DNA of 34,236 nucleotides, from contig JAGWAN010000022.1 in the NCBI GenBank assembly GCA_021296345.1, forward strand, positions 50,805 to 85,040. The letters run 5' to 3'. A program made the translations under genes and the position numbers. This DNA comes from Acidimicrobiia bacterium. Lineage in GTDB: Bacteria > Actinomycetota > Acidimicrobiia > Spongiisociales > Spongiisociaceae. Below the pieces are notes generated by a model. That model saw nothing but the letters and a program-made list of their open reading frames with translations. It was not told where the DNA came from and ran no database searches. The stretch's first letter is position 1. Each line of letters begins with the position of its first letter. Below are positions 24,648-33,037 of the stretch, piece after piece.

Positions 24648-25913
24648 ATGGAGAAACCTCTCGGACAACCCGCGGACGGAGCGGATGCCCTTCGTCCTGG
24701 CGGCGGCTGGAAGGCGTGGAGGTCTTACCCCGGCTTGCGGTGGGTGCTTGCCATCGTGGTCGGCGCGGCGGTCGCGACAGGGTTCGGGGTGGCGACGCTG
24801 TGGCCCACCCAGGAGGGTGTAGAGGCCGCGACAGCCAGCGCCGACGAGATCGGACTCGTGACGGACCGGTTCGGCGCCACCGTGGAGGAAATCCGTGACG
24901 GTCCCTGCAGCTATTCGAGCGCCGATAATCCCAATGCCTGCCGCCAGGTCACGGTCGTTCTGGACGAGGGTCCGGCCCGGGGCTCGCTGGTACCTCTACC
25001 GGAACTGGACCTCGCTTTCACGGCGACTACGCCTTCCCTGAGGGTCGGCCAGAAAGTTATCATCGGCTACGAGCCGTCCACCGACTTCTACTTCTACGCC
25101 GACAACGACCGCCGGACCCCGCTCGCGTGGCTGGGTGCGTTGTTCGCCGTGTTCGTGATCGCGCTGGGGCGGCGTCGTGGTGTACTGGCCCTGGTGGGCA
25201 TGGCCGGCACGCTGGTGGTGCTCCTCGCCTTCATGGCGCCGTCCATTCTCGATGGCAACGATCCGTTGCTGGTCTCGGTGGTAGCGGCTTCGGGGATCGC
25301 GTTTGTCAGCCTGTATCTCGTCCATGGCTTCAGCCCGATCACCACCGTGGCTCTGGCCGGAACGCTCGTGTCGCTCGGGTTGACGCTGGGCCTGTCCTGG
25401 GCGTTCTTCGAATTGGCCGCTTTCACCGGTCTGGCCAGCGAGGAGGGCTTGGTCCTGCCCCTCATCGCCGGTGGCCTGGACGTCTCCTCCCTGATCCTGG
25501 GCGGCGCGGTCATCGGCGCCCTCGGCGCGCTGGACGACATCACGGTTACCCAAGCTGCTCTGGTGGCGGAGCTCCGCTATCGGAGTCCGGGCCTGGGTGT
25601 CTACGAGTTGGTCTCGTCCGGAATCCGGGTGGGCCGGGAACACATCGCCTCGACGGTCAACACCCTCCTACTGGCCTATGCCGGCGCCGCGATCCCCCTG
25701 CTGATGCTGTTCGTCGTCTCCGATCTGTCCCTGGTGATGGTGGCGAACTCCGAGCTGGTGGCGGTGGTGATAGTCCGCACATTGTGCGGATCGATCGGGC
25801 TGGTGGCGGCCGTGCCGATCACTACCATCCTGGCCGCCCTGGTGTCATCCGGCACGGGCTGGCCGGAAGGAGCTCCCGCTCCGATCGCCCCTGACAGTCC
25901 GCACTCCGAATAA
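24648..25913 (+). CDS. YibE/F family multi-pass membrane protein
   Basis: 421 residues from ATG 24648; the frame extends to 24540 within the preceding gene. One N-terminal membrane span (residues about 29-45) is followed by a ~100-residue extracytoplasmic domain, then about eight membrane spans. The conserved core GALGALDDITVTQAA and the later VGREHIASTVNTLLLAYAGA are signatures of YibE/F. Members are poorly characterised; one has been linked to copper or stress in some bacteria, but I cannot assign a substrate. Two cysteines lie in the external domain (GPCSY and ACRQV), possibly forming a disulfide. Confidence 0.9.
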   Translation: MEKPLGQPADGADALRPGGGWKAWRSYPGLRWVLAIVVGAAVATGFGVATLWPTQEGVEAATASADEIGLVTDRFGATVEEIRDGPCSYSSADNPNACRQVTVVLDEGPARGSLVPLPELDLAFTATTPSLRVGQKVIIGYEPSTDFYFYADNDRRTPLAWLGALFAVFVIALGRRRGVLALVGMAGTLVVLLAFMAPSILDGNDPLLVSVVAASGIAFVSLYLVHGFSPITTVALAGTLVSLGLTLGLSWAFFELAAFTGLASEEGLVLPLIAGGLDVSSLILGGAVIGALGALDDITVTQAALVAELRYRSPGLGVYELVSSGIRVGREHIASTVNTLLLAYAGAAIPLLMLFVVSDLSLVMVANSELVAVVIVRTLCGSIGLVAAVPITTILAALVSSGTGWPEGAPAPIAPDSPHSE

Positions 25914-25994
25914 GCAGGACACGCCGAACCTTTTGGAACCCGCTCTACGGGTAGGATTCCTGGCGATCACCAACCTTGATGGAAGGGCTCCGCC

Positions 25995-27143
25995 GTGGTA
26001 GTACCCATGTCCGATCTGGCCGCCGAGTACGGGTCGCTCAAGACCGAGATCCACGATGCGATCGACCGGGTGCTGGCCAGCGGCCTCTACGTCCTGGGTG
26101 AGGAACTCGATGCCTTCGAGGATTCCTTCGCCGCCTACGTGGGCGCCCGTCACGCCATCGGCGTGGGTTCCGGTACGGCTTCGCTCCACCTTGCCCTGGC
26201 GGCTCTCGACCTCGAGCCCGGCGATGAGGTGATCACCGTTCCCAACACCGACACGCCCACCGCGGCGGCGGTGACCCACGCGGGTGCGAGGGTGGTCCTG
26301 TCGGACACGGACGGTCATACCTTCACCATGGATCCCGCCCGGTTGGTGGAGGCGATCACGCCGCGGACCCGGGTGATCCTCCCGGTCCACCTGTTCGGCC
26401 ATCCCGCCGACCTGGACCCGATCCGCGCGGTTGCCGACCGGCACGGGATCGTGGTGTTGGAGGACTCGGCCCTGGCCGTGGGCGCCGAGTACAAGGGCCG
26501 CAAGACCGGAACCTTCGGGCCCCTTGGGTGTTTCAGCCTGGCGCCTGGGAAGATCCTGGGCGGGTACGGCGACGGGGGGATCGTGGTCACCGACGACCCT
26601 GACCTGGCGCACCGCGTCAGAGTGCTCCGCAACTACGGTCACGCACCCGGACAGAAGCTCTCGGGCAAGGATCTGACTGGGGGCCACGGCTGGACGGTAC
26701 TGGAACAGGGTTACAACCAGCGTCTCGACACCCTCCAGGCGGCGCTTCTGGCCGCCAAGCTCCCGACGCTCGAAGACCGGATCGCGGGTCGCCGGCGTGC
26801 TGCCGCCCTCTACAGGGAGGCGTTCGTCGGGACGCCGGTGACGGCTGTCCACGAGGCGCCTTGGGCGCGCCATGTCTACTTCGCCTACAACGTGCTGGTG
26901 CCCGCCCGCCTCCGCGACCGGGCTCGCGCCCATCTCGCTGCCAACGGTATCGCCACCCGGCTGTACTACAACCCCCCGCTCCATCTCCATCCCGCCTACG
27001 AGTGGATGGGTCTCGGGGCAGGTTCGTTACCGGTGGCCGAGCTCACTGCCTCCCAGATGATCGGCCTGCCCTGCTTCCCCCAGATCACCGACTCCCAGGT
27101 CGAGCAAGCCGCATCGACCCTTCTGGACTTCTTCGCCGGGTAG
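25995..27143 (+). CDS. DegT/DnrJ/EryC1/StrS aminotransferase (PLP-dependent)
   Basis: 382 residues from GTG 25995, supported by GGAAGGG about 8 nt upstream; ATG 26007 is the alternative. The start VVVPMSDLAAEYGSL is standard for the family. The PLP-binding Lys is Lys186 in SLAPGKILGGYGDGG, and the cofactor Asp lies in VLEDSALAVGAEYKG. The usual EDAAQ reads EDSAL, a mild change at a position next to the cofactor. The family makes amino sugars for polysaccharides, glycans or secondary metabolites. No other sugar-nucleotide gene is nearby, so the pathway is unknown. A TAGGAT box at 25952 may be its -10. Confidence 0.93.
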   Translation: MVVPMSDLAAEYGSLKTEIHDAIDRVLASGLYVLGEELDAFEDSFAAYVGARHAIGVGSGTASLHLALAALDLEPGDEVITVPNTDTPTAAAVTHAGARVVLSDTDGHTFTMDPARLVEAITPRTRVILPVHLFGHPADLDPIRAVADRHGIVVLEDSALAVGAEYKGRKTGTFGPLGCFSLAPGKILGGYGDGGIVVTDDPDLAHRVRVLRNYGHAPGQKLSGKDLTGGHGWTVLEQGYNQRLDTLQAALLAAKLPTLEDRIAGRRRAAALYREAFVGTPVTAVHEAPWARHVYFAYNVLVPARLRDRARAHLAANGIATRLYYNPPLHLHPAYEWMGLGAGSLPVAELTASQMIGLPCFPQITDSQVEQAASTLLDFFAG

Positions 27144-27214
27144 TGGTAGCCACTTCTCGGACGAACCGGATCGGACAGGGGTTGAATTGTCACCATCCCG
27201 CGATACGTTGCTTA

Positions 27215-27312
27215 GGAGGGTACTGAAAAACGTCGAGTTGGCCCGTTACTAGCAATGAAACCCCGGGCCATGGCACCGCGGGCCAACCAATCCCGTCTCT
27301 TCAGCACCCTCC
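27215..27312. mobile_element. MITE-like hairpin element, copy B
   Basis: A 98-bp element with termini GGAGGGTACTGAAAAACG (27215-27232) and the near-complement at 27294-27312 (the complement of the right arm begins GGAGGGTGCTGAA, as in copy A). A perfect inner repeat GTTGGCCCG (27237-27245) / CGGGCCAAC (27279-27287) extends the fold. The inner arms share the TTGGC/GCCAA core with copy A while the loops differ completely. It is flanked by TA on both sides, which may be a short target duplication or part of the repeat. No open frame lies inside. Confidence 0.6.
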
Positions 27313-27330
27313 TATAGCGACGCACCAAAT

Positions 27331-27368
27331 GCCGGCCGATGATGCGCGACCGAATCGGTTCGGCCGGC
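27331..27368. repeat. Nested inverted repeat, possible structured RNA or terminator
   Basis: GCCGGCCGA (27331-27339) pairs perfectly with TCGGCCGGC (27360-27368). Inside the loop, ACCGA and TCGGT form another perfect pair around a single A (27349-27359). The result is a two-part hairpin with a 9-nt bulge on one side. It lies 19 nt after the MITE-like element and about 190 nt after the aminotransferase stop. There is no T-run. Confidence 0.55.
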
Positions 27369-27570
27369 CCGAGGGAACATACGAGGCTTGATTGAGCCGA
27401 GGCTGATGGAGCGACCGCCGACACCCGGCAGCCGGCCGGGCACGGCCGACCACGCTCCAAACCAGGAGGTGGCTTGACGGGTAGCGGTAGCGATTAGGGG
27501 TCAGGGTGCCAGGAGTACGGCTTGGCGAGAAAGGTGGTATTGCCACGGGCTCCGTGGGCAGGTCCGGCGG

Positions 27571-27576
27571 TATGCT
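27571..27576 (+). promoter_or_regulatory. -10 box of hydrolase copy 1, leaderless type
   Basis: TATGCT ends 7 nt before ATG 27584, the same spacing as in the other two hydrolase copies. Transcription would begin at or next to the start codon, and no ribosome site is present. No -35 hexamer is clear. Confidence 0.5.
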
Positions 27577-27583
27577 CGGTCCC

Positions 27584-28423
27584 ATGACTTCATCATTCAT
27601 CACCGCTGACGGGGTACGTATTGCCTACCACGAGGTGGGCGCCGGCGATCCGCCCATCGTCTTCATCCACGGCATCTACGGAACCCGGCAAGCCTTCGGC
27701 AACCAGGAGGAGTACTTCTCTCCGAGCCATCGGTGTGTAGCAGTGGACCTGAGGGGCCACGGTGAGAGCGACAAGCCCGACAAGGTCTACTCGATGGCCC
27801 GATACGCCGATGATGTAGCGGAGCTGATGCGCCACCTCGCCCTACCGCCGGCAGTCATGGTCGGTCACAGTATGGGCGGCCAGGTGGTCATCTCGGTGGC
27901 CGCCCGCCATCCCGATCTGGTTCAGGCGGTGGCCAGCCTGGATTCGCCCAGCAACATTCCCGGGTGGCAGAAGCGTTTCCACTCGCCCTTCGATCATTTG
28001 ATCACGTTCGACGGTCCCTACCGGGAGGGTGTACACCGGTTCTTGGCGGCCGCCTACCTGCCCACCGACGATCCTTCCTGGGTCGGGGGGCTCGAGGAGC
28101 GACTTGCCGGGATACCGGATCACATGATCGTCCGGGCCTGGGACGCGATGAAGGTCTACGAGCCAAGCGACACCCTGCGCCGGATGACCTGCCCCTACCT
28201 CTACGTCGACTCCGGCCAGCCGGACCTAGACTTCGATCTGCTGCGCGAGCACTGCCCCCAGGTGGTGGTCGGCAAGACGGTGGGAGCCGGCCACAAGGCT
28301 CTCCAGGACGTGCCGGATCAGATCAACGCCATGCTGAACCGGTTCATCCGGCATGCGGAGGGGATCGCGGCGGAGATGGTCCGGACCGGGGGAGTGTTCC
28401 GGTACAACTTCCCGCCCCGCTAG
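27584..28423 (+). CDS. Alpha/beta hydrolase, copy 1
   Basis: 279 residues from ATG 27584, the start that aligns with both paralogs; the open frame extends back to 27506 without support. Nucleophile Ser96 in GHSMGGQV, oxyanion loop VFIHGIYG, catalytic His237 in GAGHKAL; the acid is probably an Asp in the DSGQPDLD region, but I cannot fix which one. Soluble, no signal peptide. Family members include esterases, lactonases, epoxide hydrolases and C-C bond hydrolases; the substrate is unknown. The last 154 bp are almost identical to copy 2 while the rest has diverged. Confidence 0.9.
   Translation: MTSSFITADGVRIAYHEVGAGDPPIVFIHGIYGTRQAFGNQEEYFSPSHRCVAVDLRGHGESDKPDKVYSMARYADDVAELMRHLALPPAVMVGHSMGGQVVISVAARHPDLVQAVASLDSPSNIPGWQKRFHSPFDHLITFDGPYREGVHRFLAAAYLPTDDPSWVGGLEERLAGIPDHMIVRAWDAMKVYEPSDTLRRMTCPYLYVDSGQPDLDFDLLREHCPQVVVGKTVGAGHKALQDVPDQINAMLNRFIRHAEGIAAEMVRTGGVFRYNFPPR
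28261..28414 (+). repeat. Homogenised 154-bp 3' tract, hydrolase copy 1
   Basis: This stretch matches 30267-30420 with 3 mismatches in 154 bases, while the sequence immediately upstream diverges much more. Copy 3 matches less closely over the same segment. The sharp change suggests gene conversion or recent recombination between the paralogs. Confidence 0.75.
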
Positions 28424-28559
28424 CCGAGACCATGCATTATTCGGGCCTGGCGCACCCTCTCGGATCGGGGATACCACGAGCCAAGACGGAGATGGGCTGT
28501 GAGTCGAAGGTCTGTATTGTCCCGGCTGGCCCGACGACCGTCATATCGAGGCCTGTGCC

Positions 28560-29540
<981 letters not shown>

Positions 29541-29567
29541 CCGAGCGGGCCGCGGCGCCGGGGCAAC

Positions 29568-29573
29568 TATGCT
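29568..29573 (+). promoter_or_regulatory. -10 box of hydrolase copy 2, leaderless type
   Basis: TATGCT ends 7 nt before ATG 29581, identical in sequence and spacing to copy 1. It lies inside the 40-nt gap after the ParA-type gene, so copy 2 may have its own promoter. Confidence 0.5.
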
Positions 29574-29580
29574 CGCCGGC

Positions 29581-30429
29581 ATGACCCACCCAACCAGATC
29601 GATCACAGTCAGCGACGGCACCCGGATCTCCTACCACGAGGTCGGGTCGGGAGACCCGGCCATCATCTTCATCCATGGCGCCTACAGCAACCGGCGTGGC
29701 TTCGGTAACCAGGAGGAGTACTTCTCCCCAAACCATCGCTGTATCGCGGTCGACCTGCGCGGTCACGGCGACAGCGACAAGCCGGACCAGCCGCTCACGA
29801 TGGAGCAGCACGGGCACGACGTGGCCGAACTCATCCAGCAACTCGGCCTCGACAGGCCGGTACTGGTCGGCCAGAGCATGGGCGGCCAGGTGGTCATCTC
29901 GGTGGCCGCCTTCTACCCGGATCAGGTGACGGCCGTGGCGAGCCTCGACTCTCCCAGCAACATTCCCGGCTGGCATCAGCGGTTCCACGGTCCCTACGAT
30001 CATCTGATGACCGAGGACGGACCCTTCCGGGAGACGTTGATCGCCTTCCTCAGCGCCGCCTATCTACCAACGGACCATCCCTCCCGGCTCGAACAGATGG
30101 CCGAACGCCTGGCGGAGGTGCCTGACCATGTGATCCTCAACAGTTGGGGCGGCAAGGTGGAATACGACCCCACTGACACGCTCCGGGCGGTCGAGTGCCC
30201 TTACCTGTACATCGACTGCGGTCAGCCCGACCTGGACCTGGATCTGCTGCGCGAGCTCTGTCCGCAGGTGGTGGTCGGCAAGACGGTGGGGGCCGGCCAC
30301 AAGGCTCTCCAGGAGGTGCCGGATCAGATCAACGCCATGCTGAACCGGTTCATCCGGCATGCGGAGGGGATCGCGGCGGAGATGGTGCGGACCGGGGGAG
30401 TGTTCCGGTACAACTTCCCGGAGGTCTAG
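29581..30429 (+). CDS. Alpha/beta hydrolase, copy 2
   Basis: 282 residues from ATG 29581, matching the paralogs; the frame is open back to 29455 within the ParA-type gene. Nucleophile Ser99 in GQSMGGQV (copy 1 has His in place of Gln before the Ser), His240 in GAGHKAL, oxyanion loop IFIHGAYS. It aligns end to end with copies 1 and 3 without large gaps. The acid loop reads DCGQPDLD as in copy 3, so copies 2 and 3 are closer to each other in the body while copy 2 shares its 3' end with copy 1, a mosaic pattern. Confidence 0.9.
   Translation: MTHPTRSITVSDGTRISYHEVGSGDPAIIFIHGAYSNRRGFGNQEEYFSPNHRCIAVDLRGHGDSDKPDQPLTMEQHGHDVAELIQQLGLDRPVLVGQSMGGQVVISVAAFYPDQVTAVASLDSPSNIPGWHQRFHGPYDHLMTEDGPFRETLIAFLSAAYLPTDHPSRLEQMAERLAEVPDHVILNSWGGKVEYDPTDTLRAVECPYLYIDCGQPDLDLDLLRELCPQVVVGKTVGAGHKALQEVPDQINAMLNRFIRHAEGIAAEMVRTGGVFRYNFPEV
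30267..30420 (+). repeat. Homogenised 154-bp 3' tract, hydrolase copy 2
   Basis: Partner of the tract at 28261-28414, with 3 mismatches in 154 bases. It covers the catalytic His and the C-terminal helix region up to four codons before the stop. Confidence 0.75.
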
Positions 30430-30447
30430 CTCGACCGCGCCTCCGTG

Positions 30448-30473
30448 CTGCCGGAGAGGCCCATGCCCGGCAG
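30448..30473 (+). terminator. Hairpin between hydrolase copies 2 and 3
   Basis: CTGCCGG (30448-30454) and CCGGCAG (30467-30473) form a perfect 7-bp stem around a 12-nt loop, 18 nt after the stop of copy 2. There is no T-run, but GC-rich hairpins without one are common terminators in actinobacteria. It ends 3 nt before the -10 box of copy 3, so it might also influence that promoter. Confidence 0.4.
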
Positions 30474-30476
30474 GGC

Positions 30477-30482
30477 TAAGCT
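30477..30482 (+). promoter_or_regulatory. -10 box of hydrolase copy 3, leaderless type
   Basis: TAAGCT ends 7 nt before ATG 30490, the same geometry as the other two copies with one base different. It supports a separate leaderless transcript for copy 3. Confidence 0.45.
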
Positions 30483-30489
30483 CGCTGGC

Positions 30490-31326
30490 ATGACTACCCA
30501 AAGTATCACCGCTTCCGACGGCGTGCGTATCGCCTACCACGAGGTCGGGTCGGGAGACCCGGCCATCATTTTCGTCCATGGCGGCTTTGGTAACCGGACC
30601 GGTTTCGGCTTACAGGAGGAGTACTTCTCGCCCGACCACCGTTGCGTCGCGGTGGACCTGCGGGGCCATGGTGAGAGTGACAAGCCTGATGTGGTGTACA
30701 CCATGGAACAGCACGGTGACGATGTAGCGGAACTCATCCGGCAGCTGGGTCTCGAGAAGCCGGTGCTGGTCGGCCAGAGCATGGGCGGCCAGGTGATCAT
30801 CTCCGCCGCTTCCCGCCACCCCGCACTGGTGGGGGCCATTGCCAGCCTTGACTCGCCCTCCAACATCCCCGGCTGGCACCAGCAACACCACGGTCCCTTC
30901 GATCATCTGATGACCGCCGAGAGCGACTTCCGTGAGACATTGCGCATGTTCCTGAGCGCTTCCTACCTGCCGACCGACGACCCGTCCCGGGTCGCGACCA
31001 TCTCCGATCGGCTGGCCGAGGTGCCCGACCACGTGATCCTGAACGGATGGAAGGGGATGATGGGGTTCGACGCCGAACCGATCATGCGAGGCGTGAAGTG
31101 CCCCTACCTGTACATCGACTGTGGCCAGCCCGACCTCGATCTGGAGCTGCTGCGCGAGCTGTGCCCTCAGGTGGTGATCGGCAAGCCGGTTGGTGCTGGT
31201 CACAAGGCTCTCCAGGATGTGCCGGATCAGATCAACGCCATGCTGAACCGTTTCATCCGGCATGCGGACGGGATCGCGGCGGAGATGGTCCGGACCGGGG
31301 GAGTGTTCCAGTACAACTTCCCCTAG
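30490..31326 (+). CDS. Alpha/beta hydrolase, copy 3
   Basis: 278 residues from ATG 30490, aligning with the other copies; the frame is open back to 30445 only. Nucleophile Ser97 in GQSMGGQV, His238 in GAGHKAL, oxyanion loop IFVHGGFG. The substrate-facing middle (AESDFRETLRMFLSASYLP, then GWKGMMGFDAEPIMRG) differs most from copies 1 and 2, which suggests altered specificity after duplication. The gene ends the plus-strand block; a 249-bp gap with two small hairpins separates it from the convergent HEPN-like gene. Confidence 0.9.
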   Translation: MTTQSITASDGVRIAYHEVGSGDPAIIFVHGGFGNRTGFGLQEEYFSPDHRCVAVDLRGHGESDKPDVVYTMEQHGDDVAELIRQLGLEKPVLVGQSMGGQVIISAASRHPALVGAIASLDSPSNIPGWHQQHHGPFDHLMTAESDFRETLRMFLSASYLPTDDPSRVATISDRLAEVPDHVILNGWKGMMGFDAEPIMRGVKCPYLYIDCGQPDLDLELLRELCPQVVIGKPVGAGHKALQDVPDQINAMLNRFIRHADGIAAEMVRTGGVFQYNFP

Positions 31327-31395
31327 GTCTGATCAGCCCCTGAGCGCCAGGGCGGGATGCTGACATCACATCCTCGTCTATGTCACACCCTCGTT

Positions 31396-31417
31396 TTACG
31401 GTGTTGGATAACCGTAA
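31396..31417. terminator. Stem-loop between convergent genes
   Basis: TTACGGT (31396-31402) and ACCGTAA (31411-31417) are a perfect 7-bp inverted repeat with an 8-nt loop. A second small stem, CCCTG/CAGGG, is at 31338-31352. They lie between hydrolase copy 3 and the minus-strand HEPN-like gene, where a two-way terminator is expected. On the minus strand the stem runs into AAAA instead of T, so terminator function is uncertain. Confidence 0.35.
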
Positions 31418-31575
31418 GCACCTGCTGTCCGGTTCGGACGTCGACCGGGTGGCGTGAGGGAACATTCTGTTGAGGCAGGCCCGCCCGGGGTAGGACGGGA
31501 CGCGCTCGACACCAAGGTGGTGGCGGAGGGGGAGGGCCCGGCGGGGTTTTCGCGTTCTTTCGCCGGCGCGGACCG

Positions 31576-31983
31576 CTAGGTGGTGGGCACAGGTTCGGTT
31601 CCCTGGTGGTTCAGCAACGGTTCCAGCCGGTCGAGCAGGCCACGCACCTCTGCCAGCCCTCCGGCCACATAGTCGGTGCTGCCCCAGTTCTCGTAGAAGT
31701 TCTGGTGGAGGGCGTTGGCAGTAGCGAACCGGAGATGGATACCCTTGTCGCCGGTTTCCTTCACCAGCCGGTCGATGACGCGGTAGAGGGAGGCGTGGGT
31801 ATTGTGCTTCCAGCCGCGGCTCGATGCGACGGCCTTAATCATCTGCGCGGCCGCGCCCCATCCCTTCTCCGATGCCTGCCGGGAGTCTCCGGCGGCCAGT
31901 TCCTCGAAGCCTTGGGCCAGCAGGTGCCGGGCCGCATCCTGGTAGGTCAATGTTGTCATCACACTCTCCGTGCCGTGAATCAT
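31576..31983 (-). CDS. PaREP1/HEPN-like small helical protein
   Basis: 135 residues from ATG 31983, favoured because GGAGG (31991-31995) precedes it by about 7 nt; ATG 31998 (possible leaderless start after TAATAT) and ATG 31959 (GGAGAG upstream) are alternatives. The pattern DAARHLLAQGFEELAAGDSRQASEKGWGAAAQMIKAVASSRGW, helix by helix, then HLRFATANALHQNFYENW and a C-terminal leucine-rich helix, matches PaREP1/HEPN-like families. HEPN proteins are often RNases paired with a nucleotidyltransferase antitoxin, but no MNT partner is adjacent, and the RxxxxH motif is not clearly present. A non-toxic role is possible. Confidence 0.7.
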   Translation of the reverse strand: MIHGTESVMTTLTYQDAARHLLAQGFEELAAGDSRQASEKGWGAAAQMIKAVASSRGWKHNTHASLYRVIDRLVKETGDKGIHLRFATANALHQNFYENWGSTDYVAGGLAEVRGLLDRLEPLLNHQGTEPVPTT

Positions 31984-32068
31984 AACGTTGTCCTCCATTG
32001 TGGATATTAGCGTATGGTTCAGCTACCCGTGATGTGAGCGGGCCGGAAGGGACCGTTTGGCACCTTTC

Positions 32069-32983
32069 CTAGCCGGCGATGGACATCACCAGACCGACCG
32101 CGACCAGCGCTACCCCCGTCCACTGCAGGTGGTGGAGCCGCTCGTGGAAGAAGATCACCCCGCCGATCACCGCGATCACCCGGCCGCTCTGGGAGAGCAA
32201 CCCGATGAGCCAGGCCGGCGCATAGGCCAGACCGTATCCGAACGTCACGAAGGAGACGGCGTCGATGACCCCGACCAGGCCCAGGAGCCATCCATTGCGC
32301 CAGGTGACCTTCGACTGCCTCCTGTCCCAGTCCTCCAAACGCGACTTCTTCCCCTCCCGCTCCCTGTTCTGGGTTATGCGGGCGATGATCACGAACACCA
32401 GGGCGACGTAGGCCACGGTGTAGAACCGCTGGGTGATGATGGTCCAGTTGGAGTCGAGGCCGTCGCGGATGGGGATCTTCAGACCGGCGTTAGAGAGCGA
32501 CCCCACCAACACCGCGATCATGGCGAAAACCGGACCCCATGTGACCAGGCGGATCTTGGTGCCCTTCTCGATGACCAGCGACGCCAGGACCGCTCCTGCC
32601 GCGGCGATGGGAATCCCGATCCACTGCACCGCGGTGGGCCTCTCCGCGAGCAGCCAGTAGGAATAGAGCACCGTGATGGCGCCCGACAGGGCGCTGATGG
32701 GACTCACCACCGAGACCGGACCGAGCCGCAGGGCCATGTAGCTTCCCAGGAACGAGGTGGCTGCGGCGGCCCCGAGCAGGCCCAGCAGGATGATCTGGTC
32801 CCTAGTGATCTGGAAGGGCACGCCGATCACCAATGCCCAGGCGATCATCACCACAAAGGCGATCGTCAGGGTGAAGGTAGTGGAGCGCAGTACCCCGAAT
32901 CGGCGGGCCACCACCGCCGTGAGAAGGTTGTTGACGCCCAGCGTCACCGCCGTGATCAACCCGAATACCGCCCCAGTCAGCAT
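32069..32983 (-). CDS. EamA/DMT-family transporter
   Basis: 304 residues with ten hydrophobic segments arranged as two five-span halves, as in EamA (DMT superfamily) exporters. The end of the first half carries LSGAITVLYSYWLLAERPTAVQWIGI and the second IGLLSQSGRVIAVIGGVIFFHERLHHLQWTG, the duplicated P-x-E-R motif of the family. A charged cytoplasmic loop (about residues 208-230, REREGKKSRLEDWDRRQSK) separates spans 6 and 7 and is longer than usual. Substrate unknown. AGGA lies about 9 nt before ATG 32983. It follows the permease gene by 54 nt on the same strand. Confidence 0.88.
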   Translation of the reverse strand: MLTGAVFGLITAVTLGVNNLLTAVVARRFGVLRSTTFTLTIAFVVMIAWALVIGVPFQITRDQIILLGLLGAAAATSFLGSYMALRLGPVSVVSPISALSGAITVLYSYWLLAERPTAVQWIGIPIAAAGAVLASLVIEKGTKIRLVTWGPVFAMIAVLVGSLSNAGLKIPIRDGLDSNWTIITQRFYTVAYVALVFVIIARITQNREREGKKSRLEDWDRRQSKVTWRNGWLLGLVGVIDAVSFVTFGYGLAYAPAWLIGLLSQSGRVIAVIGGVIFFHERLHHLQWTGVALVAVGLVMSIAG

Positions 32984-33037
32984 GATCTGTGTCCTGACCG
33001 GGTCATTGCCGTGGACTGAACCGGTTGTCGATTCGGA

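Larger units (their letters stand above)
27144..27583. other. Gene-free stretch of 440 bp with structured DNA
   Basis: It separates the aminotransferase from the first alpha/beta hydrolase. It holds the second hairpin element (27215-27312), a nested inverted repeat (27331-27368), more short GC-rich inverted repeats near 27430-27450, and the -10 box of the hydrolase. No coding frame is credible. Confidence 0.6.

Noticed and set aside
25845-26990. Minus-strand open frame of 381 codons
   Set aside because: Antisense to the DegT aminotransferase; shadow of its codon bias.
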